NCBI GenBank assembly: GCA_021850545.1
Contig: JAJZLU010000040.1
Span: forward strand, 14,156-78,155
Direction of reading: 5' to 3'
DNA from: Thermoplasmata archaeon
GTDB lineage: Archaea > Thermoplasmatota > Thermoplasmata > Thermoplasmatales > Thermoplasmataceae
DNA length: 64,000 nt
Below the pieces are notes generated by a model. The model did no database searches and was not told the origin of the DNA. It saw only the letters and a program-made list of their open reading frames with translations. Positions 8,725 to 18,691 of the stretch are shown here, in pieces (within the stretch, counting starts at the first letter, position 1; each line of letters begins with the position of its first letter). A program made the translations under genes and the position numbers.

Positions 8725-11301
8725 TTGTGGCAGATGCAGAAGCTTTTCAATTACAGGGGCGCACACCAGTACTTTCTGGACATGCTTGCCAACGGCCAGC
8801 TTATGGGGCGCTCCTTCGTATTCCTGGGCAAAGAGGGCACTGGAAAAACGCAGATCCTCAATGAAATAGAGGTAAATGCAAAGGCCCAGGGCTTCAGAGT
8901 CTACAGGACACGGTCCTACGCTTCCAGTGAAGCCCTCATGTACCAGGCTTACAATGAACTGCTAAACCAGCTGCACAAACAGTTCAACGAAAGGTCCCTT
9001 CCTCAGATTGTAGAGGAATTTTCCACGCTAAATGAGGAAGTTGCATCACGAACTTTCTTCATTATAGATAACCTTGAAAACATGCTCCAGCATTCACGGG
9101 AACTTTTCATTTACATATCCAGGCTCGCCCCGAAGCTGGGGTTTTCAATTTTCGGAACTATAACTGAAGACAATGTAGAGGATGGCAGCTCAATTGTGAG
9201 ATTCCTGAATCTAGTGGGCGCTGAACCGGATATCCAGATAATCAATTATGAGAGGACCAACCTGGAGGACACAAGGGCCCTGCTCAAGAATATGAAGTAT
9301 AATCTGCCATCCAGCTTCATACAGGAACTTTTCCGACTGACAAACGGGAATATACGTTCCCTTGTATACACCCTGAAATACTATGAGGAACAGGGAATAA
9401 TAAATTCCAGCGGAGAACTTGAGGAAGTAACCTACAGGTATTTTCCAATCCCGCCAAGTTCAGAGATCCGGTTCGACAAAGCAATCAGGGACCTGAGCGA
9501 CGGAGAAAGGAAAGTAGTTGAGATCGTGGCACTCATTCCGGAAGAAATGTCCCCAACTTTCATATCTACACTTGCCCAGCTTGAGGTCAGCCAAGTTCTG
9601 GACGCACTTGAAAAGCTCCGGGACATCGGCCTTGTTACAGAGCGAGCTGCAAATTACAGCATGGTAAACAACCGTGTTTCAGACATCATAATGAACTCCG
9701 TCTATTCAAATGGCGGATACATCATCAGCGAAACTTTCCTAAAGCAGCCTGGATTTTCAAATCTGCCGTTCATTACCAAACTAAAGGTCTTCGAATTGAG
9801 GAAGGACCCCCAACGCATAGAGGAACTGGTCAACGGGAACTGGAGGAAATTCATAGACAAGTTGAGCTATGTCGGTTTTCCCCAGGATCTGTTCATGAAC
9901 CTTTCTAAGTTTGTATCCGGCAAGGAGGCAAAGGCTCACCTCGCAATCCTGTCCGCACAGTCGTACTTCAACCTTGGGAGGCTTGAGGACGCCATTGAAA
10001 TTTACAATGACCCAGACCTTCTTGCAGTTGAACCTGTCTTCACAAAGCTCAGTGCAGCGAAGCTGGCGCAGAGGACTGACCGTTACCAGGATGCTATTGA
10101 CATGTGCATGGACCTGCTCAGGGAAGAGCCACTGGAGCCTTATGACCGGGCTTCCGCATGGCTAACAATCGCAACTGGGCACTCTTTCCTTAACAACATT
10201 GAGGAAGGGGAAAAGGCGGCAGAAGAAACCATCAAGATAGCAAAGGAAAATAACATTTCAGAGCTCATTGCAGACGGATATGGGACTCTCGGCACTCTAA
10301 AGATCAAGAAATTTGACCTTAAGGGGGCTCTCAAGGAATACGAGGAAGCCCTGAAGCTATGCCAGGAATTCAAGTTCTACGATAGGGAGCTTCTCATGCT
10401 CAATAATATTGCCATCATTTACAGCTACTGGGGAGACTTTGAGCAATCAGCCAAGATGCTCACAGAAATCATCGAGAAATCATACATTTCAGGAGAACTG
10501 GTTTCAAGGGCATATGCAACTTACAACCTTTGCGAAATCTATTACAACATTGGCAGGAAGGAGGACTTCATGTCACACTTCCCCGGAGCCGCAGGCCTTG
10601 TGAGGATGCTTGGGGACAGCAATCTTTCTTACCCATTCTTCAGGTTTGCAACCATGGCTTCATTCGACATGATGAGTTATCCCAGTGGCGTCAAGTACGC
10701 AGAAGAGCTCCTCAAGATTTCAAAGTCCATAGGCAACAAAGCTAAGGAGAAACTGGCCAGAGGCTTGTATATAATTGTGCAGCCTACCCTGAATGAAGCG
10801 ATCAAGAAGGAGCTTGAATCCATAATGGATTTGGAAATAACGGAAGCGGATGACTTTCTCCCCACCTGGTATCTCCTTTCTGGCATACACCACAGCCTGA
10901 AAGCAGACATTGAAGGGGCTCATGCTGCTTTTGAAAGGCTCGTGAAAACTGCGGATTCCCTTGGTGACTCCATGGGATTTGCAATAGCACGCCTGGGGCA
11001 GGCTATCGAGCACCTCATTAAGGGAGACAAGGAAAAACTCCTTGAAGTTGTTGGAAACGGGTATACAATAGGCAAGGATACTGTGATTTACCAGAATATT
11101 ACCCAGATGTTCATGAAATATTGCAGTGATGAACTATCCAAGGAGGACAGGGAGAGCATGCCAGAGTCAACCATACATTTAGCGGTGATGGTCCTCATGG
11201 GACTGATGCCAGCTGGAATTGAGATGGAAGATGGCATGGACCGTTACTCATACTTTATTAAATGCAAGGAGATCATAGGCAAGAGGGTACCTTCTCTATG
11301 A
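8725..11301 (+). CDS. AAA/STAND-like ATPase with winged-helix and TPR-like repeats
   Basis: Walker A FLGKEGTGKTQIL, Walker B TFFIIDNLE, C-terminal alpha-helical repeats (SAQSYFNLGRLEDAIEIYNDP..., GYGTLGTLKIKKFDLKGALKEYEEAL); TTG start as called, ATG at 8734 more likely. Confidence 0.75.
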   Translation: MWQMQKLFNYRGAHQYFLDMLANGQLMGRSFVFLGKEGTGKTQILNEIEVNAKAQGFRVYRTRSYASSEALMYQAYNELLNQLHKQFNERSLPQIVEEFSTLNEEVASRTFFIIDNLENMLQHSRELFIYISRLAPKLGFSIFGTITEDNVEDGSSIVRFLNLVGAEPDIQIINYERTNLEDTRALLKNMKYNLPSSFIQELFRLTNGNIRSLVYTLKYYEEQGIINSSGELEEVTYRYFPIPPSSEIRFDKAIRDLSDGERKVVEIVALIPEEMSPTFISTLAQLEVSQVLDALEKLRDIGLVTERAANYSMVNNRVSDIIMNSVYSNGGYIISETFLKQPGFSNLPFITKLKVFELRKDPQRIEELVNGNWRKFIDKLSYVGFPQDLFMNLSKFVSGKEAKAHLAILSAQSYFNLGRLEDAIEIYNDPDLLAVEPVFTKLSAAKLAQRTDRYQDAIDMCMDLLREEPLEPYDRASAWLTIATGHSFLNNIEEGEKAAEETIKIAKENNISELIADGYGTLGTLKIKKFDLKGALKEYEEALKLCQEFKFYDRELLMLNNIAIIYSYWGDFEQSAKMLTEIIEKSYISGELVSRAYATYNLCEIYYNIGRKEDFMSHFPGAAGLVRMLGDSNLSYPFFRFATMASFDMMSYPSGVKYAEELLKISKSIGNKAKEKLARGLYIIVQPTLNEAIKKELESIMDLEITEADDFLPTWYLLSGIHHSLKADIEGAHAAFERLVKTADSLGDSMGFAIARLGQAIEHLIKGDKEKLLEVVGNGYTIGKDTVIYQNITQMFMKYCSDELSKEDRESMPESTIHLAVMVLMGLMPAGIEMEDGMDRYSYFIKCKEIIGKRVPSL

Positions 11302-11528
11302 CTTCAGGCTCATTGCAGGCGCAGTGCATGTTCTATGAGGATGCCAGGTGCTATTTTCATGCAGGTTTTCCCACGGAATGCACACTCTGCTTCAACTTCT
11401 CGTCACCATACAAGGTTGTGGAAAAAGGCAAAGTAAAGGCAGTTTACACCCTGATGGACGTAATAAAATCAAGGAAAGACAATGAGCTATTCTTCCCCAG
11501 GAAAGAAGGATTCCAGAAAACACTTTAA
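11298..11528 (+). CDS. small cysteine-containing protein, coupled to upstream ATPase
   Basis: ATGA overlap with upstream stop; CMFYEDARCYFHAGFPTECTLC. Confidence 0.6.
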   Translation: MTSGSLQAQCMFYEDARCYFHAGFPTECTLCFNFSSPYKVVEKGKVKAVYTLMDVIKSRKDNELFFPRKEGFQKTL

Positions 11529-11571
11529 TCATATGGGGGTGTATTTTAATATTCCAATACCATTTCAAGTG

Positions 11572-11645
11572 GGGCCCGTGGGGTAGCTAGGATATCCTTA
11601 TGGCCTTCGAAGCCGGAGACCTGGGTTCGAATCCCAGCGGGCCCG
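11572..11645 (+). tRNA. tRNA-Arg (anticodon TCG)
   Basis: GGGCCCG/CGGGCCC acceptor, CTGGGTTCGAATCCCAG T-arm, anticodon loop CTTCGAA. Confidence 0.95.
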
Positions 11646-11873
11646 TCCCAGAAATGGGTAATTTCTCTTTAAAAATGAGGAATAAATTGCCCATATTTTT
11701 GAAAGCAAGGCCCATTCTTTCTGGCAGGCAGTCTGGGCTATTTCAATTTATGTGCCATGTTCCTCGAAGTTTAGATTTTACTCCGGATTTTCTTGATCAC
11801 TGCGAATAATTATATGGGTGCCCCAGAAAAAATTGAATTCCCTTTAAATTCCTAATTACAGAAGGATGCCACT

Positions 11874-13136
11874 TTAAGTAGATTCTTTGCTGGAAAAATG
11901 CTCTGCCACATATTTTCCCGATGGGATGAGAAGCGAAGAAACAACTGTTCCAACTGACAGTATCAGAAGGAGGTACCAGATTAGCCTGAAATCTATTGTA
12001 AAGACATATGCAAATGGTATGCCGATCAAGATGAACGTAATTCCCACAAGGGTCCTCTGTATTGCGGCAAACATCCCCCTGTTTTCCTTCCCGATGATCT
12101 TCAGTTCGTAAGTCATTCCTCCAGCGACAAATATTGGGCCAGGGGCGGAGAATCCAAGGGAAAGGTAGAACAGGTAAGGCTGGGAAAAGTAAAATGCACC
12201 TGCAAGGAATGAATACATCCCAAGGTCCAGAAGTGAAAGGAGGACAACATATGCCTTGCCCATTGATGGGTGGGAATCAACAAATTTCTCCCCATAGAGG
12301 CCAAAGGGAACTGAAAGTGCAAACCCTATTCCAAGTGCTATTATGGCGAAAATCGGCGTTACATCGATTTTCTGGCCGCTAATAATGAAGAAATAGGATA
12401 CAACGTAAACGCCAATGGCCATGAATATTTTTGTAAGAAGAATAGGCGCCACAAATCGCTTTCTTGAGGAGAGGGCCCTAGCGCTCTCCATGAAACCGGG
12501 TCGTTTTGTCTTCCTCTCTGCCTCAACCATCATTTTCCTGTTTTCCGGAAACAGGATGAAGAAGGCTGCTAATGTGGCAAAAAGCAACGTTACTCCTGAA
12601 ATGAGGTAAATTATGCGGAAGGTTGAGAATACGACCGCGGCTGCAACAGTGAACATTGCAATTGCCCCGCCGAGCATTTCCATGAGAATTATCCTAGAAT
12701 AGTGCTTTCCCACTATGGAAAGCCTTACTGCTTTGCCTATGAATGAAGAAAGCGATGTTTTGAAGGTGTTCTGCGACACTAGCACAATTCCGATTCCTGC
12801 GGCCATCAGGATCCCTGAATAGAGCAACATGCCCAGGGAGTCAATGAACAGGAATATGATCATTATTCCATATACCGTTGCACCGAGTATCATCAGGCCG
12901 TATGCCTTCCCCCGGTCAATGAGCCTGCCCTGCGGGATCAGAATGAAAAGGAGGATTACCTGCCCTATGCTTGTTCCGAGGCCTCCGTATATAATGGAAA
13001 TGTTACTCCTTTCAAGGAGATAGAAAATGGTGTACCCGAAAACATTCATTGTCAGCGCAAAAAGAAAATTCAGGACCGAGAGGGATGATATGAACGGGCT
13101 TATTTTTTCTGATTTTTCCCCTTCGGAACTCAACAA
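11874..13136 (-). CDS. MFS transporter
   Basis: 420 aa with ~12 TM segments; PQGRLIDRGKAYGLMILGA loop. Confidence 0.85.
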   Translation of the reverse strand: MLSSEGEKSEKISPFISSLSVLNFLFALTMNVFGYTIFYLLERSNISIIYGGLGTSIGQVILLFILIPQGRLIDRGKAYGLMILGATVYGIMIIFLFIDSLGMLLYSGILMAAGIGIVLVSQNTFKTSLSSFIGKAVRLSIVGKHYSRIILMEMLGGAIAMFTVAAAVVFSTFRIIYLISGVTLLFATLAAFFILFPENRKMMVEAERKTKRPGFMESARALSSRKRFVAPILLTKIFMAIGVYVVSYFFIISGQKIDVTPIFAIIALGIGFALSVPFGLYGEKFVDSHPSMGKAYVVLLSLLDLGMYSFLAGAFYFSQPYLFYLSLGFSAPGPIFVAGGMTYELKIIGKENRGMFAAIQRTLVGITFILIGIPFAYVFTIDFRLIWYLLLILSVGTVVSSLLIPSGKYVAEHFSSKEST

Positions 13137-13188
13137 TTAACTTTTACTGATTTTTACTATAAAAGTCTTGGGATTCTTTAGGTTCGAA

Positions 13189-13683
13189 TCATATATAGGG
13201 CAAAAGATTTTCTGGAAAATCCGAGACGTTGACATATGCGTCACCACTCAATTCAGGGCCTACATTGTAACATTTCCTGAAGTTTACATTCACCTGCCTG
13301 TCTGATATGATATACTTCCCCCCATTGTTCAGGAAGAAACCAAGATTCTCGCTCCTGTAGGGAAGAATTATATTCTCTGAAACCTCCAGCATCCTCTTCA
13401 ATGTTTCAGGGGCTTCATCAGGGCTTAGCACAACGCTGTAAGCCCCGGAGATAAGGGAATCCATGAGGTCTTCGATTCTGTTGGGGAAATTTACCACAAT
13501 AAGTTCGAAGAACTTTGCTACCCTATCGTATAGCTTGAAGTTGAACTTGCCCCGAAAGATGGCGTCATAGTCGCAGATCATGATTTCCTCACCCTCCATT
13601 TCCTCAAGGCCAATTCCGGGAGGGATTCCAGAAAGTTCGCTCCCTTGAATTGTTAAGCATTTGATTGACAACTGCATGGTCAT
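13189..13683 (-). CDS. hypothetical protein
   Basis: 164 aa intact ORF, no family recognised with confidence. Confidence 0.6.
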   Translation of the reverse strand: MTMQLSIKCLTIQGSELSGIPPGIGLEEMEGEEIMICDYDAIFRGKFNFKLYDRVAKFFELIVVNFPNRIEDLMDSLISGAYSVVLSPDEAPETLKRMLEVSENIILPYRSENLGFFLNNGGKYIISDRQVNVNFRKCYNVGPELSGDAYVNVSDFPENLLPYI

Positions 13684-13815
13684 ATGGAGAGGATAAAAAC
13701 ACTTTTCCCGGGAAACCTGTTCAGGGGGTCAAGCCGGCATCCCGTTCCAAGTAAAGTGAAATACAAAGCCCACGTGCCAAAACTTATTAAGACATCCAGT
13801 TCATACCAAACAAGA

Positions 13816-14799
13816 GTGAAAAGAGGCAGGTTTTACAGCATTCCGTATAAAAAGGAAGACAAGGCGGTAGCGGAAGTTATAGGCGCTATTCTCCTATTTG
13901 CTGTCCTCATAACACTTTTCACCAGTTTCATGGTATGGTATATCCCTGCACAGGAAACTGCCAATGAAACGCATTACGAGACCCTGAATAAGGCAGCACT
14001 GGGAAGCCTGGTCTCTGATTTGCATTCACCATCAATAGCTGCCGGTTCAATTCTGAGTGCAACTGTTCCACTTGGGATCTCTGGTGTTTCTATATTCTCC
14101 CAGGCCAGTGACACACAGCTCTCCATACTGCCATCTAGTGCAGCCTTTAACGCGTCCATCACAGCGAGCCTACTGCTTAACCTCACCGGCACAGGAGGCA
14201 CGCACACTTCAAACTACGTCAATCTGTCCTACAGGATAGCCGGAGTCATGCTTTCAAATGGCAATACACAGTATATCACAGCAATAAATTACCTGGTGGA
14301 AGACGGCTCCCTATTCCAGTTATACGGGAACAACCAGCCGGCTGACAATCTCGGCCCGCTTCCTTTAGGCATTACAGGAGGGTCTTCAGGGCACTCCATT
14401 AGCTTGTCGGCCATGGGACTAACAGGTTCCTCTGAAATATTCTCCTCTACTGGCTCACAGGTTGTGAACCTACTGGCAAACACCAGTATTGTTGATTATT
14501 TCACAAACGGAACATCAGTTACATCCTCCGGTGCAGTATACACGGTAAATAACATGTCGCTGCACTCGCTGAACTATACGTTCAATGGCACTTTAGCCAA
14601 GACATGGGATTATGCATTCTTTTCCCAGTACAACAACAGCAGGGCCCCTTACGCCACTGCGGTGGCACTTCCAGGCTGGAGTTTTGCTGGAAGCCCATTT
14701 GTTGCATCTGCATCCAACACATCTTTCTCAGTAACCTTCAGCGGCAATCTTCTGTTAAACTCATTCAGCAGCCAGTATCTTCTTTTTCAGGGTGATTAA
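13816..14799 (+). CDS. archaeal pilin-like secreted/surface protein
   Basis: KEDKAVAEVIGAILLFAVLITLFTSFMVWYIPAQ pilin-like N-terminus, Ser/Thr/Asn-rich ectodomain; ORF runs 13684-14799 but GTG at 13816 has TATA-like AAACTTATTAA upstream. Confidence 0.7.
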   Translation: MKRGRFYSIPYKKEDKAVAEVIGAILLFAVLITLFTSFMVWYIPAQETANETHYETLNKAALGSLVSDLHSPSIAAGSILSATVPLGISGVSIFSQASDTQLSILPSSAAFNASITASLLLNLTGTGGTHTSNYVNLSYRIAGVMLSNGNTQYITAINYLVEDGSLFQLYGNNQPADNLGPLPLGITGGSSGHSISLSAMGLTGSSEIFSSTGSQVVNLLANTSIVDYFTNGTSVTSSGAVYTVNNMSLHSLNYTFNGTLAKTWDYAFFSQYNNSRAPYATAVALPGWSFAGSPFVASASNTSFSVTFSGNLLLNSFSSQYLLFQGD

Positions 14800-14914
14800 A
14801 TCTCGTTGCTTTGAATTTTTCTTTCTTGGAAGTCATTATAGATGTACATTTCCTTTAGGGAGTTTTAACTCCGAAAACAATATAATTGAATTCTGGCATA
14901 CTCATTAGATAATA

Positions 14915-16516
14915 ATGACTGGGGACAAATATGAGCTCACCATCGACAAGATTTTCAGTTCTTCGGTAAGAAACAACCCTAAACAGATCATTTCTTACAT
15001 GGGCAAGGAAGAGGTGACCTATGAACGGTTCCGCCAAAGAGTCTATGAAATAGCAAGGGGACTGGTAAAACTTGGCATAAAAAAAGGAGACAAGGTGGCG
15101 GTTCTTGAGTGGGATTCTCTCAGGTATCTCGAGGCATATTATGCAATTCCACTGGCTGGAGGGGTACTGCACACGGTCAACATAAGATATCCACCTGACC
15201 TCATATTCTATACAATGCAGCACGCAGATGACAGGTATGTGATCATCCGCGATGAGTTTGTCCCCTTGATTGAGGGCAGCATTGGCCTCTTCGACTTCGT
15301 AAAGGGTTGGATAGTGTCTTCCGACCATCCGGATGGGGAACCTAAGCTGGACGGTTCACACCATTACCACAGTCTTGGGGAGGGCGCAGATTTGGTCCAG
15401 CTCCCAATACTTAACGAGGATGATCTTGCCACTATTTTCTACACTTCCGGAACAACGGGGCTCCCAAAGGGTGTCAGCTTCACCCACAGGCAACTCGTTC
15501 TCCATACTCTAACTATGGGAGTAGCCCTCGGCGATGAACCAATCAACCTCAAGAGCACAGACGTGGCCATGCCCCTTGTGCCCATGTTTCATGTGCATTC
15601 CTGGGGAATGCCGTACATGGCAATCCTCAAGGGCATGAAGTATGTCCTCCCAGGCAGGTATGATTTCAATGAAATACCCAAGATAATGAAGAAAGAGAAA
15701 GTCAATGTGAGCTTCATGGTCCCATCCATCCTTTATATGCTCATGAACAGCGAAAACAGAGATGACCTCAAATCCCTGAACCTGAGGGTAACTGTCGGTG
15801 GAGGTGCCTTGCCAAAGGGCCTTGCCGATAAGGCAAGGTCTATGAACATCATGGTAAACGCAGGGTACGGGATGTCGGAAACTGCGCCAATACTAACACT
15901 GGCGACTTATAACAAGTATGTTCACGAGCTCCCCGAAAAAGAAAGGGGAGAATTTGAGATCAAAACTGGGATTCCAATTCCTTTAGTGGATATGCGTGTC
16001 ATAGATTCTTCAAGGAAAGAGGTGCCGTGGGATTCCAAGTCAATCGGCGAGATAGTGGTCCGTGCACCATGGCTCACATCAAGCTATGTTAGGGATGAAA
16101 GCAACACAAAGAAACTCTGGATCGATGGCTGGATGCATACAGGAGACCTTGCAGTTGTTGATTCACATGGGTACATTTCCATCGTGGACAGGGAGAAGGA
16201 TGCAGTAAAGTCAGGAGGAGAGTTCATTCCGACAGTAATTCTGGAAGACCTAATCAGCACATTCCCGGGCATTGGTGAAGTGGCTGTGGTTGGAAGAGCC
16301 CATGACAAGTGGGGCGAGAGGCCAGTTGCATTCATTTCGGGGGCCAACAGCCTTGACCATGACAAGCTAAGGGCTCACCTGGAGCAGTTCGTTTCTGCAG
16401 GCAGGGTTGCAAAATTCTGGCTTCCAGACGAGTACATCCCAATTGACAGCTTTGAGAAAACCAGCACCGGGAAAATCGACAAGAAAGTACTGAGGGAGAA
16501 GTTAAAGAGAGCCTGA
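14915..16516 (+). CDS. acyl-CoA synthetase (AMP-forming)
   Basis: FYTSGTTGLPKGVSFTHRQ, GYGMSETAP, GWMHTGDLAVVDSHGYISIVDREKDAVKSGGEFI, KTSTGKIDKKVLR. Confidence 0.93.
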   Translation: MTGDKYELTIDKIFSSSVRNNPKQIISYMGKEEVTYERFRQRVYEIARGLVKLGIKKGDKVAVLEWDSLRYLEAYYAIPLAGGVLHTVNIRYPPDLIFYTMQHADDRYVIIRDEFVPLIEGSIGLFDFVKGWIVSSDHPDGEPKLDGSHHYHSLGEGADLVQLPILNEDDLATIFYTSGTTGLPKGVSFTHRQLVLHTLTMGVALGDEPINLKSTDVAMPLVPMFHVHSWGMPYMAILKGMKYVLPGRYDFNEIPKIMKKEKVNVSFMVPSILYMLMNSENRDDLKSLNLRVTVGGGALPKGLADKARSMNIMVNAGYGMSETAPILTLATYNKYVHELPEKERGEFEIKTGIPIPLVDMRVIDSSRKEVPWDSKSIGEIVVRAPWLTSSYVRDESNTKKLWIDGWMHTGDLAVVDSHGYISIVDREKDAVKSGGEFIPTVILEDLISTFPGIGEVAVVGRAHDKWGERPVAFISGANSLDHDKLRAHLEQFVSAGRVAKFWLPDEYIPIDSFEKTSTGKIDKKVLREKLKRA

Positions 16517-17284
16517 TCTCTCTTTCTTCAATTCCTCCAATACCTCTTTTACCCCATCTTCAATTGGAATCGTTTCTTTCAGCAGTGGTTTCTTAGCATA
16601 AAGTGCTTCTGCCTCGGGAAGGATATATTCCCTGTGGGCAACTTCCAGTTTTACTCCTGTGGCATTTTCAACTATTTCTATGAGGCCATTGACAGAAGTT
16701 CCTTTTCCAGTGCCGATTTCGTGATGGCCCTCCTGTACTTTACCATCAAGGATGAGATCTATGCATCGCGAAACGTCATTGACATGAATAAAGTCCCTTA
16801 CATGGTTTCCGTCACCATACACAGTTACTGGCTCACCTTTAAGTGCAGCATTGCAGAACAGGTATACTGCCCCCTTCCTGCTGGTTGGGCCATATATGTT
16901 GTAGAATTTCAGTACGTGCCTTCTGAGGCCGTATAGGTTGTGGTAAAGCTCTATCCATTCAACCACCTGCTTTTTAGCCAGTGAATATGGGTTGGTGGCT
17001 TCGCTTTCAGATCCAGATGTGGGGTAAACAACTATTGAATCGTGTTTCCTTGCCAGCTCGAGTATCCTCATTGAAAGATCAAGGTTGTCCTGAAAATATT
17101 CATACGGCTTATCCTTGGAAAGCCTGATCAGGGTTCTCGCGCCAAGGTGAATGATATAATCATATTTCTTGTCGGGAATTTGGTCCCCAGCATCAATTCC
17201 GTCCACTTCTTGGTATTTCTTCCTGAAATTGGAATAAATAATGGCGCCAATGAAACCTTTGTGTCCTGTTACAAGAATCTTCAT
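16502..17284 (-). CDS. NAD-dependent epimerase/dehydratase (nucleotide sugar)
   Basis: KILVTGHKGFIGAII, YSLAKK, LKFYNIYGPTSRKGAV, VRDFIHVNDV. Confidence 0.9.
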   Translation of the reverse strand: MKILVTGHKGFIGAIIYSNFRKKYQEVDGIDAGDQIPDKKYDYIIHLGARTLIRLSKDKPYEYFQDNLDLSMRILELARKHDSIVVYPTSGSESEATNPYSLAKKQVVEWIELYHNLYGLRRHVLKFYNIYGPTSRKGAVYLFCNAALKGEPVTVYGDGNHVRDFIHVNDVSRCIDLILDGKVQEGHHEIGTGKGTSVNGLIEIVENATGVKLEVAHREYILPEAEALYAKKPLLKETIPIEDGVKEVLEELKKERSGSL

Positions 17285-17390
17285 GGGTTGACAATTGTTC
17301 AGGAGTTATTCTAAATATCGTTATTTTTTCGCTCATGAATGCATTATTGAACCAATAATTTTTAATACCCACGAAAAATAAAACTCCAGA

Positions 17391-18608
17391 TTGCTGGTAA
17401 GAGAGGTTTACTTTGCCATTGGTCTTCTGACCCTGGCAACCGTTTTTTATTATCTGATAAATTCGTACAGTTCAATGAGATACATCTCTCAGACTGACTA
17501 TTCATTGGTGGATCCAAATAAAGCCACAATTGTAATTCCAGTTTACAATGAAAAGGAGAATATCTTCACAGAAGCAATTGACTCTGTTTCAAGGCAGGGC
17601 TGCAGCTTCGTCGTTGTTGGTGACTCCAGTTATGAACCATATAAGGCAATAACGGAAACAAGGGGTGGGCTCTTCGTGCACCAGAAATCCAGGCAGGGGA
17701 AGAAAAAGGCACTTGCACTGGCAATGGGCTACCTTAGCACGGAATATGTCATGTTCATGGACAGCGATACCATACTCCCTGAGAATGCGGTTTCAAGCAT
17801 GATGTCCCATTTCGTAAACAATGTGGGCGGAGTGGGGGCCAATCTCACAATTAAAAAGACAGGAGATCCCCTTTCATATGCATCGGAGTTCGTTGAGAGG
17901 TCCAGGGAAGTCATTTTCAGGGCCATGTCTGCCCATGGGAATGTAATGAACCTTGACGGTGCCTGCGTTATGTACAGGACTGACATAATCCGGCCCTTCA
18001 TAATGTCAAAGGAATTCTCAGATTTCTCAATCATGGGGAAGTCATCACCGCTTGGTGATGACTGGCAGATGACAGGATACATAATCAAGAACGGGTACAA
18101 GGCAGTGAAGGATTACACCACAAAGGTACAATGCTATCCTCAGGAAAACGTGAAAAAGTTCTTCAGGCAGAACCTCAGATGGTCACGTTCCAACTGGATC
18201 AGGTTTGGCAGGGAGCTCCGGGAAGGCACCATAATCAAGGCAGGAGGTTTCTATACTCTGGAAATGGTCTACACTTTCGCTCTTCCGTTCATTGCGCTGG
18301 GAATAGGAATTTTCAAGCTGTATTCATTCTTCCTCTTCAATCATGCATCTTTCCAAGCTGGAGATATCTTTGCTTTCGCATTATTTGGGGACCTGAACAC
18401 ATTAGGGTCTCATCTATTCATCAGGGTCGCAGTTGCACTTATGAACCTGGGCGGCTCAGCTATATTCCTTGGGGCGGTGGTGCAGAGAATGAGCGGCGAA
18501 AGGCTCAAAACAATAGCATATGGTGCACTTGCACTGGGTGTGCTGTTTGTGACAAGCATCTATGGGCTCCTCACTTTCTGGAAGGGGAACAGCTGGGGAA
18601 CAAGATAA
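17391..18608 (+). CDS. family 2 glycosyltransferase, processive cellulose/hyaluronan synthase-like, membrane
   Basis: TIVIPVYNE, MFMDSDT, GDDWQMTGYI, QNLRWSRSNW (QxxRW), TM helices at both ends. Confidence 0.88.
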   Translation: MLVREVYFAIGLLTLATVFYYLINSYSSMRYISQTDYSLVDPNKATIVIPVYNEKENIFTEAIDSVSRQGCSFVVVGDSSYEPYKAITETRGGLFVHQKSRQGKKKALALAMGYLSTEYVMFMDSDTILPENAVSSMMSHFVNNVGGVGANLTIKKTGDPLSYASEFVERSREVIFRAMSAHGNVMNLDGACVMYRTDIIRPFIMSKEFSDFSIMGKSSPLGDDWQMTGYIIKNGYKAVKDYTTKVQCYPQENVKKFFRQNLRWSRSNWIRFGRELREGTIIKAGGFYTLEMVYTFALPFIALGIGIFKLYSFFLFNHASFQAGDIFAFALFGDLNTLGSHLFIRVAVALMNLGGSAIFLGAVVQRMSGERLKTIAYGALALGVLFVTSIYGLLTFWKGNSWGTR

Positions 18609-18691
18609 ACAATTGTTAAAATTCCATAAAAATAAAATTTTGAGGATATCTGACAAAAATTAATACATTATACACACTATCTTCTTGGAAA

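Noticed and set aside
11600-11809. 69-aa plus ORF
   Set aside because: Starts inside tRNA-Arg(TCG); no protein-like features.
14855-15328. 157-aa minus ORF
   Set aside because: Antisense to the well-supported acyl-CoA synthetase start region.
18131-18619. 162-aa plus ORF overlapping GT2 gene
   Set aside because: Out-of-frame shadow; the GT2 frame has all catalytic motifs.
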